From the NCBI RefSeq assembly GCF_000621785.1, contig NZ_KK211349.1:1-64000 (forward strand): a DNA stretch of 64,000 nt, read 5' to 3'. Below, one piece after another: positions 24,397-31,256 of this stretch. Made by a program: the position numbers and the translations under genes. The DNA is from Ruminococcus flavefaciens ND2009 (GTDB lineage Bacteria > Bacillota > Clostridia > Oscillospirales > Ruminococcaceae). The notes under the pieces were generated by a model. It had not been told where the DNA came from. It worked only from the letters and a program-made list of their open reading frames with translations, and made no database searches. Each line of letters opens with the position of its first letter. The first letter of the stretch is position 1.

Positions 24397-24987
24397 GTGA
24401 TTGGAAAATTATCGCTGAAAACCGCAGTTTTCTTCTCAGATAACAATATAATAAGCTCCGAGGACATAGAAGCTTATGCCTATGGACTGGAAATACTCAT
24501 CTCTACCGTGATAAATTTCATGGCGGCGATTTTTATTGCCGTTCTGACAGGCGAATTCCTCGCATTTACCGTCTGCCTCGCGGCATTCATTACCCTCAGA
24601 CTGCACGCGGGCGGCTACCACGCAAAGACCCATGTCGGCTGTGTTTCCGTACTTGTGGTCTTTCTTCTTGCATATACCGCTGCACTAAGGCTGCTGTCAC
24701 CTGCGGGAAAGACCGTAACAGCTGCCGTTTTTCTTGTCATATCGACAGCCGCTATAATCGCTTTCGCACCCGTCGGACACCCAAATCACCCTCTTTCCGA
24801 TAAAACAAAGAAAAAGCTGAGATCAAAAACACTTATACTACTCGGTATGTGGATCGTCTTTTGCATCGTTTTTCATTTCTTCAGGACAGAGCTGTCCTTT
24901 TTTGCTGCCTCGGGAGTTTTTACCTCCGCATTGGCAATGGCAGCAGAAAGGCTCAGGCTCGGCTCCGAAAAGAATGATCATATATAA
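24397..24987 (+). CDS. agrB: AgrB-like prepeptide-processing membrane protease
   Basis: 196 aa from GTG 24397, which follows AAAAGGAG by 5 bases; upstream in-frame codons lack a ribosome-binding site. Four to six membrane helices. The catalytic pair is visible as His75 and Cys82 in LRLHAGGYHAKTHVGC, with the same 7-residue spacing as His77/Cys84 of Staphylococcus aureus AgrB. The family cleaves the AgrD C-terminal tail and forms the thiolactone ring at the cytoplasmic membrane. The substrate gene follows 16 bases downstream. Confidence 0.92.
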   Translation: MIGKLSLKTAVFFSDNNIISSEDIEAYAYGLEILISTVINFMAAIFIAVLTGEFLAFTVCLAAFITLRLHAGGYHAKTHVGCVSVLVVFLLAYTAALRLLSPAGKTVTAAVFLVISTAAIIAFAPVGHPNHPLSDKTKKKLRSKTLILLGMWIVFCIVFHFFRTELSFFAASGVFTSALAMAAERLRLGSEKNDHI

Positions 24988-25003
24988 GAAAGGAAAGAAT
25001 GAT

Positions 25004-25159
25004 TTGAAGAGGATAAAGAGGTTCATATTGAAGCACGGTCATGTAATAGCTGCTCTGGCTATTGCAGCAGCCACGGAATCAGCATCAAAGGCTTGCTGGT
25101 TCTGGTTCAACCAGCCAAAAGTACCCGAGGGGATGAAAAAATTCGTAAAGGACGCATAA
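25004..25159 (+). CDS. agrD: AgrD-like cyclic autoinducer prepeptide
   Basis: 51 aa from TTG 25004, chosen for AAAGGAAAG 6 bases upstream; an earlier in-frame start would overlap agrB. Residues 1-30 form a basic then amphipathic Ala-rich helix. Cys31 opens the core CWFWF (31-35). The tail NQPKVPEGMKKF aligns with the S. aureus tail DEVEVPKEL, including its conserved Pro. Inference from that alignment: a five-residue thiolactone from Cys31 to Phe35, cut before Asn36. Residues before Cys31 may be trimmed to leave a short exocyclic tail. Confidence 0.85.
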   Translation: MKRIKRFILKHGHVIAALAIAAATESASKACWFWFNQPKVPEGMKKFVKDA

Positions 25160-25173
25160 AAAATACAGAATAA

Positions 25174-25207
25174 GACCCGTAAGCCGATCGCTTACGGGTC
25201 TTTATTT
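25174..25207. terminator. Bidirectional terminator after agrD
   Basis: GACCCGTAAG (25174-25183) pairs with CTTACGGGTC (25191-25200), followed by TTTATTT on the plus strand. The A-rich left flank gives a U-rich tract on the minus strand, serving the convergent hydrolase gene too. Confidence 0.85.
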
Positions 25208-25208
25208 A

Positions 25209-26306
25209 TCAGTCAAGGCTGTCTATGAATTCCTTTGCTATCTTTGCGCACTCCTCGGGTCTGTACTGATACTCGAAGTGGTCGCCGGGGAAGTCCTTTA
25301 TCTGGCAGTTTCCAAGCTTTTCAATATAGGGCTCGATGACCTCACTGCGCTCCTTTGCAACTTCCTCAAGCATTTTATCAACGGCATAGGCTCTGCGCTC
25401 CTCATCGCTTCCCTCAAAATCATCGGCAAACCGATTGACCGTAAAGCATTCATCAAAGCCGCCGTTATCGTCTATGTACTTGTTTACATCATCAGTTGTA
25501 CGGAAGCCGTTGCTGAAGCAGATATACAGCTTCGGAACATCATTGGGCACCAGTGCATTCCATGTATCATTAATGTTTCGCTCGAAGTATTTGCTTTCCT
25601 CATAGATCGAAGATGAAGCTAAAGTCGATGTATACATTATATCGAAGGCTCTCTGCTCATCGGCAGTATAATCGGGATCCTTGGGAATAAATGCGTGGAA
25701 CGCCACATCTCCTACGCCAAGATTTGCAAGATAGTAGATCAGGTCCTTGCCCGGTCCCTCCTCGGGAGAATCTATGGGCTTGGGACATGATCCGTCAAGA
25801 TTTACCATAGCCTCTATCTCGTCGGGATACTTGCTTACCCAGTAGGAAGCGTAAATGCTTCCGAGAGAATGGGGCATGAGGAGATAGGGCTTCTGCACTC
25901 CTGCATTTTCCAGTGCCTTGCGGTAGTCCTCAACTACATTCTCAACAGTCATATCCTTCTTGCTGTCATCGCTGGCATCATAGCCTGCACGGGACAGGAA
26001 TATGACCTGATCGTCCCCCTGGAGATAGCTTGCATAGTCCTTCATAAACAGTCTGTAGCAGGGACCTGATCCCGAGAGGATAACTATCCTGTGGTCGCCG
26101 TTCTCATTGCCTGTTTTCTGAACATTGAGGGAATAGTCCCCCACGGAAACGGGATCATAGTAGCCCTTTTCCTTCAGAAATTCCTTGTTTTTTGAGATCA
26201 TTATGCGGTGATAGATGAAAATTCCGATAATACAGATTATCAGAAGTATCAGCAGCACCAGAAGTATCTTTCCTATGACCTTGAATATCTTTTTTACAAC
26301 TTCCAT
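25209..26306 (-). CDS. Membrane-anchored alpha/beta hydrolase
   Basis: 365 aa. A basic N-terminus and one membrane helix (13-32) precede an extracytoplasmic alpha/beta-hydrolase domain. The nucleophile elbow reads PHSLGS with Ser147, the oxyanion region is ILSGSGPCYR (77-86), and the C-terminal His lies in FPGDHFEYQ. The usual Gly before the nucleophile (GxSxG) is Pro here. The substrate is unknown; candidates are esters or peptides. It converges on the agr-like locus and ends at the shared terminator. A link to the peptide signal is possible but unsupported. Confidence 0.85.
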   Translation of the reverse strand: MEVVKKIFKVIGKILLVLLILLIICIIGIFIYHRIMISKNKEFLKEKGYYDPVSVGDYSLNVQKTGNENGDHRIVILSGSGPCYRLFMKDYASYLQGDDQVIFLSRAGYDASDDSKKDMTVENVVEDYRKALENAGVQKPYLLMPHSLGSIYASYWVSKYPDEIEAMVNLDGSCPKPIDSPEEGPGKDLIYYLANLGVGDVAFHAFIPKDPDYTADEQRAFDIMYTSTLASSSIYEESKYFERNINDTWNALVPNDVPKLYICFSNGFRTTDDVNKYIDDNGGFDECFTVNRFADDFEGSDEERRAYAVDKMLEEVAKERSEVIEPYIEKLGNCQIKDFPGDHFEYQYRPEECAKIAKEFIDSLD

Positions 26307-26512
26307 ACCAACTATCCATTCCCGCGGAAATACAGTTCTTTCCGCATTTTATATTTGTTTTATCATACATCTTTTTTGCGAAAGATGTATATATACATCA
26401 TATACGGCATCAACTCTGTTGTCAAGTCTTTTTCCGAAATTTTTCCTTATTGCATCAAATATAAATAGTCAATATGCGCGGAAAGAGGTATGCCTTTTTG
26501 ATCCTTATAACG

Positions 26513-26557
26513 AGAAAAAGCCGCATTCTCCCTGACATACTGGGAAAATGCGGCTTT
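26513..26557 (-). terminator. Terminator of the small-membrane-protein operon
   Basis: An 11-bp AAAGCCGCATT/AATGCGGCTTT stem (26517-26527 with 26547-26557) is followed on the minus strand by TTTTTCTCG. It lies 10 bases past the stop of the 511-aa membrane protein. Confidence 0.85.
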
Positions 26558-26566
26558 ATCCAAAGC

Positions 26567-28102
26567 TTATTCGGTCATGCTGTCAACTATCATTGCGGGG
26601 ATATTGTATCTTCCGTAGCTGTGGCGCTGATAGAGCCTGTATTTCACTTCGTTGACCTCCTCAGCTGTCACCTCGCCCTCCTCAAGTGCCACAAGGAGAC
26701 CGTCATCGGACATATGCAGAATGGCTTTCGTATCAAGCTCGTCAAGCTGCTCTGCACGGTACATCTCTATGTTGTACTTTGCGATGATGGCTTCGGGACG
26801 CGAGAAACAGAGGAGTCCGAACATGAGAGTGAAGATAATGCACAGGTGCTTCGCAAACTTCATATCATAGCGGAACTGCTTTATTATTATCAGTACAAAT
26901 ACCAGTGCAAGAAGCACCATGAACCAGCTTGTGTAAACTCTCAGAACTGTAAGTCCGTAGGCGTTGATGTACATTACCATCTTGCTCATAGCTGTTGCGA
27001 TGAGTATAATGGTGAATACGCTGATGACAATGCTGTAAAACTTCAGGGCAAAGGGCTTTTCCTTGCCTGCCTTCTTGGAGTGAAGGCTCATGAAGCAGAG
27101 AACGCCCAGATTGATGAGAGCTACCACAAATAGCTCAAAGAAGCCCCGTCTTGCGTAGTCTGCGTAGCTGTAGCCCTCGGGAAGGCTGCCCGAAAAGGCT
27201 GAGAGGAAGTAATTCGCCTGTGAGATGAAGAACAGCACATAGAGTATACATATAGGAGTTACTGCGGTGTATACCACAAGGTTGCTTACGAAGCGCATAT
27301 TGAATATCTTGAACTTGCACAAATTGGGGTCAAGCTCTTTTATGCCGATGCGGTGAGTGCTGGTGTAGAGCATACCGAAAAGATACAGCGAAACAGGAAA
27401 AGCTATTGCCAGCTGGATAATGACGTTCCATATCTCCTCGCTGAAAATGCTGTTTATGACACCTGTGAGCATTCTCTCAACGCCGTCATCTGCGGACATG
27501 AGAAGTCCTGCAACTACAACTGTAAGGGGGATAGTGATAAGGAGTCCGATAATGATGTATTTTATATTTGTGGCTGTCTTTGAGTCCGAGAGTGAGTCCT
27601 GAGCGATGTCGGTCTGCTTTGTGAAGCCCGAGAATGGGTGACCGAATACAGCCTTTGTAAGTGCAAAGGGCAGATAGCGCTCCACGCCCTTGTTGTCTGC
27701 TCCCACAGAGTACACCAGATAGGCAATGCCGCAGAAAAGGAAGAGCACATCAAGAGTCTTTATGAAGTTGTTGGCGGTTATGGAAAATACCGCGGAAAAT
27801 AGGTAAAATACCACGGTCAGCAGCTTGTTGTAGCCTGAGAAGGTGCAGCTTCGCTTCTTCATGTAGATAATTGCCGCGGTAATGATCGCTATAAATAGTC
27901 CCGTGGTGATGAAGCCCGTAGCGTGGAACACCACGAACCTGACGAAGAAGAATGCTGCAATAAACACGAATGCCGAAAGGATCAGCTCCCCCTTTGAGTA
28001 TTCGGGCTTTTCCTTCACCTTTGCCACAGGGTGAGGCGGTGTATAGGGCATAGAATAGGGCGTACCCGGGTACTGTCCGTAAAGATTATTGTTATTATCC
28101 AT
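26567..28102 (-). CDS. Polytopic membrane protein, DUF4153/DUF4173-like
   Basis: 511 aa. A Pro/Tyr-rich cytoplasmic start (YGQYPGTPYSMPYTPPHP) is followed by about ten to twelve membrane helices and a short soluble C-terminus (about 445-511). Length, topology and helix pattern fit the DUF4153/DUF4173 group, whose function is unknown. I am not sure which of the two it belongs to. It is the last gene of a minus-strand run of small membrane proteins, 14 bases after the previous gene, and ends at a clear terminator. Confidence 0.7.
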   Translation of the reverse strand: MDNNNNLYGQYPGTPYSMPYTPPHPVAKVKEKPEYSKGELILSAFVFIAAFFFVRFVVFHATGFITTGLFIAIITAAIIYMKKRSCTFSGYNKLLTVVFYLFSAVFSITANNFIKTLDVLFLFCGIAYLVYSVGADNKGVERYLPFALTKAVFGHPFSGFTKQTDIAQDSLSDSKTATNIKYIIIGLLITIPLTVVVAGLLMSADDGVERMLTGVINSIFSEEIWNVIIQLAIAFPVSLYLFGMLYTSTHRIGIKELDPNLCKFKIFNMRFVSNLVVYTAVTPICILYVLFFISQANYFLSAFSGSLPEGYSYADYARRGFFELFVVALINLGVLCFMSLHSKKAGKEKPFALKFYSIVISVFTIILIATAMSKMVMYINAYGLTVLRVYTSWFMVLLALVFVLIIIKQFRYDMKFAKHLCIIFTLMFGLLCFSRPEAIIAKYNIEMYRAEQLDELDTKAILHMSDDGLLVALEEGEVTAEEVNEVKYRLYQRHSYGRYNIPAMIVDSMTE

Positions 28103-28116
28103 TATGGTATCCTCCT

Positions 28117-28533
28117 TTATACTGTCTCATGGAGCTTTATACAATAGCTTCCGCCTGCAAGGCAGGTCACCTCTATCTCACCTCTGCCGTCGCTGTAATC
28201 GTAGAGCAATCTGCCGTCGTTTGTGGGGCGGAGTTCCAGAGGGGCGTTGACGTTCTCGGATATGAACCTTTCGTAATCGTCAGTCTCAAGCTCCACTGTC
28301 TCGCCCTTTTCACTGTCCCTGCCGCTGTAGCTGAAGTATCTGAACTCGTCCGCCTCGCTTATATCAAAGACCTGCTCTATGTGGGCAAGGTTCTCATCGC
28401 TGAGAGTTATGCGGTAGTTGACTCTGTACAGCCGCAGGGCAACAGCTCCCGAAAACAGGACTGAGCCTGCTGCGATAGTGCCTGCAAGTAATTTAAGAAA
28501 TGTGTGTATGCCGCCTGTTGTTCCCTTTTTCAT
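28117..28533 (-). CDS. Hypothetical single-pass membrane protein
   Basis: 138 aa. One N-terminal membrane helix (about 12-30), then about 100 extracytoplasmic residues that are beta-rich and acidic (YFSYSGRDSEKGETVELETDDYERFI, LLYDYSDGRGEIEVTCL). Family not recognised. It lies 14 bases from its neighbours on both sides and is likely cotranscribed with the DUF4153-like protein. Confidence 0.65.
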   Translation of the reverse strand: MKKGTTGGIHTFLKLLAGTIAAGSVLFSGAVALRLYRVNYRITLSDENLAHIEQVFDISEADEFRYFSYSGRDSEKGETVELETDDYERFISENVNAPLELRPTNDGRLLYDYSDGRGEIEVTCLAGGSYCIKLHETV

Positions 28534-28547
28534 TCTTATCTCTCCTT

Positions 28548-28841
28548 TTAAGCTATGAGGAAAAAGTCAATGCCGTAGAGGAGCAGTGCTGTGAGTATGA
28601 GCCTGTAGACGGTCATTACCGCGCCCACTGACTTAGGCGTATATTCGTCCTTGTAGTAGAGCCGCCTGAACCCCAGCGGCAGAACTGCCGACAGAAGGGC
28701 GATGACACCTGCCATACACAGCCATTCGCTTCCCCCTGCGCAGAGCACAGAGCATACAAGGAAGTTCATGACGCAGAGACAGAGGTCTGTGCCGTAGGTT
28801 ATTTTGAGCTCTCTTCTTTCCGTTGCAGCTGTCTTTTTCAT
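28548..28841 (-). CDS. Small hypothetical membrane protein
   Basis: 97 aa with three likely membrane helices (about 20-36, 42-57 and 75-95), separated by a basic/acidic loop (RRLYYKDEYTPK). No recognised family. It is in the same orientation and spacing as the surrounding operon. Confidence 0.65.
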   Translation of the reverse strand: MKKTAATERRELKITYGTDLCLCVMNFLVCSVLCAGGSEWLCMAGVIALLSAVLPLGFRRLYYKDEYTPKSVGAVMTVYRLILTALLLYGIDFFLIA

Positions 28842-28931
28842 AGTAACGCCTCCTCTTAAAGCATATTATACATATCTGAATATAGTATATTGACTGTATG
28901 CCGATGTGACGGGAGTTTCCTGTACTCCCCC

Positions 28932-29291
28932 TCAGACCATCTTTACTTTTATTGTTTCCGACCTTGCTTCGCTGTAACCGCGTGCATCGACTATCAGATT
29001 CAGCTCGCCTTTACGGCTTCCCGTTCTTATTGAGCTGCCCTCACCTGTGATGACCAGCCCGTCCACGGAACCGTCGTCCCAGTAAGCGTCACATATGCCT
29101 GCGGTATCATATTTTTCTATATCAGCTATATCATGTAAATTTATCACCGTGCCTGCGCTGAATGTGAGGTCATTCTTTGGAGTTATCCTCGGAACACCTC
29201 TCGTATACCGGAATAATCCTGCTATCATAAATCCCGCACATATCACCCCGAAAGCGCCGGTCACCAGAACTATCCATTTCAGTACCTTCAT
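28932..29291 (-). CDS. Hypothetical membrane-anchored beta-domain protein
   Basis: 119 aa. One membrane helix (5-27), then a small extracytoplasmic domain with a beta-sandwich-like pattern (TFSAGTVINLHDIADIEKYD, GELNLIVDARGYSEARSETIKVKMV), reminiscent of a short Ig-like or bacterial adhesion-type module. The assignment is loose. The next gene upstream is the XRE regulator, 10 bases away. Confidence 0.6.
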   Translation of the reverse strand: MKVLKWIVLVTGAFGVICAGFMIAGLFRYTRGVPRITPKNDLTFSAGTVINLHDIADIEKYDTAGICDAYWDDGSVDGLVITGEGSSIRTGSRKGELNLIVDARGYSEARSETIKVKMV

Positions 29292-29301
29292 ATTATCCCC
29301 C

Positions 29302-29508
29302 CTATTCTCTCTTGAACTCCAGTATATCCCCCGGCTGGCAGTCCAGCTCGTCGCATATCTTTTCGAGAGTGGAAAATCTTACCGCCTTTGCCTTTCCCGT
29401 TTTCAGTATGGAGAGGTTTGCAGTGGTTATGCCCACCCTTTCGGCAAGCTCCTGAGAGGACATCTTCCGCTTTGCCATCATTACATCAAGATTTACTACT
29501 ATCGGCAT
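29302..29508 (-). CDS. XRE-family (HTH_3) transcriptional regulator, YozG-like
   Basis: 68 aa from ATG 29508, preceded by AGGAGGTGCTTTCC; an in-frame GTG three codons earlier overlaps that Shine-Dalgarno. A single helix-turn-helix domain fills the protein (KMSSQELAERVGITTANLSILKTGKAKAVRF), ending in CDELDCQPGDILEF. Tiny regulators of this type are regularly paired with DUF2975 membrane proteins, and a DUF2975 gene lies 15 bases upstream. They presumably control their own operon. Confidence 0.88.
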   Translation of the reverse strand: MPIVVNLDVMMAKRKMSSQELAERVGITTANLSILKTGKAKAVRFSTLEKICDELDCQPGDILEFKRE

Positions 29509-29523
29509 GGAAAGCACCTCCTG

Positions 29524-29991
29524 TTATATAGTAAAGTCGTTTTCCGACTTTATCTCTACTGCCTTTTCAAAGACATTTTTCAGCACCCTCATAATAAGTC
29601 CGAACATTACAGCTATCATACCAATAAAGGCGAATATCGAACTCCAGAGCCCGAATATCATGAGCACTACGCCTACTGCGATACATATCCAGGAAATGCG
29701 TCTCAGGCAGGAGGTGTTCTTGGGAATGAATACCTGGTCCTTGCTGATGTTTCTCAGCAGCAGATGAAGGTTCCACAGTGCTGCCAGCGCCAGCGCATCG
29801 CATACATAGAGTGTTACGCACATTGGTATGAACATCGAGCTCCTGTCAAGTATGCCCGCTGTCTCTACTGCCATCACGTACTGATACCACTCAGACAGCG
29901 TGGGGATAAAGAATGCAACGAATATCGCCACTCCTGCTGCCACAACGGTCAGTATACGGGATAGAAAAAGTGATTTGTCCTTGTTCCACAT
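29524..29991 (-). CDS. DUF2975 membrane protein
   Basis: 155 aa with four membrane helices (about 8-28, 47-72, 98-114, 116-138). Length, topology and the neighbouring XRE regulator match the DUF2975/XRE pair seen widely in Firmicutes. A QVFIPKNTSCLRRISW loop precedes helix three. The biochemical role is unknown; a membrane partner that modulates the regulator is plausible. Confidence 0.85.
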   Translation of the reverse strand: MWNKDKSLFLSRILTVVAAGVAIFVAFFIPTLSEWYQYVMAVETAGILDRSSMFIPMCVTLYVCDALALAALWNLHLLLRNISKDQVFIPKNTSCLRRISWICIAVGVVLMIFGLWSSIFAFIGMIAVMFGLIMRVLKNVFEKAVEIKSENDFTI

Positions 29992-30018
29992 AAAAATAAG
30001 CTCCTTTATATTATTTGG

Positions 30019-30453
30019 TCAGCGCCATATATCGTAATCAAGGCTTTTTATATATGACGGAGTGTCCGCCGTCTTTCCTATGGTGTCCTCTGCTCTGAAA
30101 AACACAGGCTGCTGCATTCCGACGTCAATGAATATCTCTGCAAGATAATCCTCTGTGGCAGTGAGCAGGCAGATCCTTGTGTTTTTGTCCTCCGTGCCGT
30201 CCTGTATCACATATCCGAGACACTTCCCCACATCTTCGCCTTTAAGGGACCTTTCCACGGTGCCATAGGGGAGGAATTTTCTTCCATCGTACTCTATTTC
30301 CAGATAGGTATCGTCCTTGTCAGTTGGAGAAACATAAGTCTTTGTGTTGAATTTTATGGGCTCAGGCGGCAGGTCGCAGTTTATTCCCTTTCCGCAGCCG
30401 GTCAGGATAAACAGCGTTCCCAGAAGCGCCGCAGCCTTACTCATCGTCCTCAT
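30019..30453 (-). CDS. Hypothetical lipoprotein
   Basis: 144 aa. The signal peptide ends in LTGC (Cys20). The mature part has a Pro-rich start (CDLPPEPIKFNTKTYV) and a beta-rich fold with KFLPYGTVERSLKGEDVGKC and ICLLTATEDYLAEIF. The family is not recognised. It is the first gene of the minus-strand run that ends at 26567, behind a near-consensus promoter. Confidence 0.75.
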   Translation of the reverse strand: MRTMSKAAALLGTLFILTGCGKGINCDLPPEPIKFNTKTYVSPTDKDDTYLEIEYDGRKFLPYGTVERSLKGEDVGKCLGYVIQDGTEDKNTRICLLTATEDYLAEIFIDVGMQQPVFFRAEDTIGKTADTPSYIKSLDYDIWR

Positions 30454-30504
30454 ACAGACGTTTCCTTTCCTACGGACCTGTGCCGTATTTCTTACTGTGA
30501 CTAT

Positions 30505-30533
30505 AGTATATCACATAAAATATCATTTGTCAA
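30505..30533 (-). promoter_or_regulatory. Sigma-A promoter of the lipoprotein/DUF2975/XRE run
   Basis: Minus strand: TTGACA (30528-30533), 17 bases, TATACT (30505-30510), about 50 bases before the start at 30453. GTGACTATAGTATATCAC around the -10 is an imperfect palindrome that could be an operator for the XRE regulator. Confidence 0.8.
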
Positions 30534-30580
30534 TAGAAAATTATTGTTTTTCAATAATTTTTTTCTGTTTTTCAAAGAGC

Positions 30581-30609
30581 TTGAATTTTTTCTCCAAAAA
30601 TGATAGAAT
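30581..30609 (+). promoter_or_regulatory. Promoter of the ECF sigma gene
   Basis: TTGAAT (30581-30586), 17 bases, TAGAAT (30604-30609), about 70 bases before ATG 30678. It looks like a sigma-A site rather than an autoregulated ECF promoter. Confidence 0.6.
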
Positions 30610-30677
30610 TATGTGTCTGTTTTTTTTATCCGGTTCGATTATATTATTGAATGCATTCAAAAAAGGAGGAGTTCCTG

Positions 30678-31256
30678 ATGACGGACACGGAACTGCGTAT
30701 GCTTATGGCTGAGTCTGTGCAGAAATGCCACAGGGCGGTCTTTGACAGATACTGCAACTATGTTTACGCCATTGTTATCAATATACTGAGAAACTGCGGC
30801 AGCCGCGAGGACATTGAAGACTGCGTCAGCGATGTCTTTTTCAAGATATACAAACAGCTTGACACCACCACGGAGTTTTCGGGGGATCTTAAAAGCTTTA
30901 TCGCCGCAGTAGCAAGAAATACCGCTATAGACGCCTTCCGCAGGCTCAGCCTGAGAAATAACAGGAGCGTTTATATAGACGACGATACAATGGACGAGCT
31001 TCGCTCAGATGAGAGGATAGAGGAAAATGCCGAAAAAGCCGAGCGCTCACACATTATCCTCGGTAAGATAAAGGAGCTGGGCGAACCCGATACTACTATT
31101 ATAATACAGCAGTATTACTACAACCGTACAGCCAAAGAGATAGCAAAAAGCATTTCCATGACAGCTTCGGCAGTCCAGAAACGAAGCAGCCGCGCCAGGC
31201 TGAAACTTAAAGACCTGCTCTGTGAAGCAGGTTTTAGTAAGGAGGATCTCATATGA
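30678..31256 (+). CDS. ECF-family RNA polymerase sigma factor
   Basis: 192 aa from ATG 30678 behind AAAAGGAGGA. Sigma region 2 (about 10-80: VFDRYCNYVYAIVINIL, EDIEDCVSDVFFKIYKQLD, AVARNTAIDAFRR) and region 4 (about 130-185: NRTAKEIAKSISMTASAVQKRSSRARLKLKDLL) are clear. Its last codons overlap the following membrane protein start by 4 bases, the usual sigma/anti-sigma arrangement. Target promoters are unknown. Confidence 0.92.
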   Translation: MTDTELRMLMAESVQKCHRAVFDRYCNYVYAIVINILRNCGSREDIEDCVSDVFFKIYKQLDTTTEFSGDLKSFIAAVARNTAIDAFRRLSLRNNRSVYIDDDTMDELRSDERIEENAEKAERSHIILGKIKELGEPDTTIIIQQYYYNRTAKEIAKSISMTASAVQKRSSRARLKLKDLLCEAGFSKEDLI

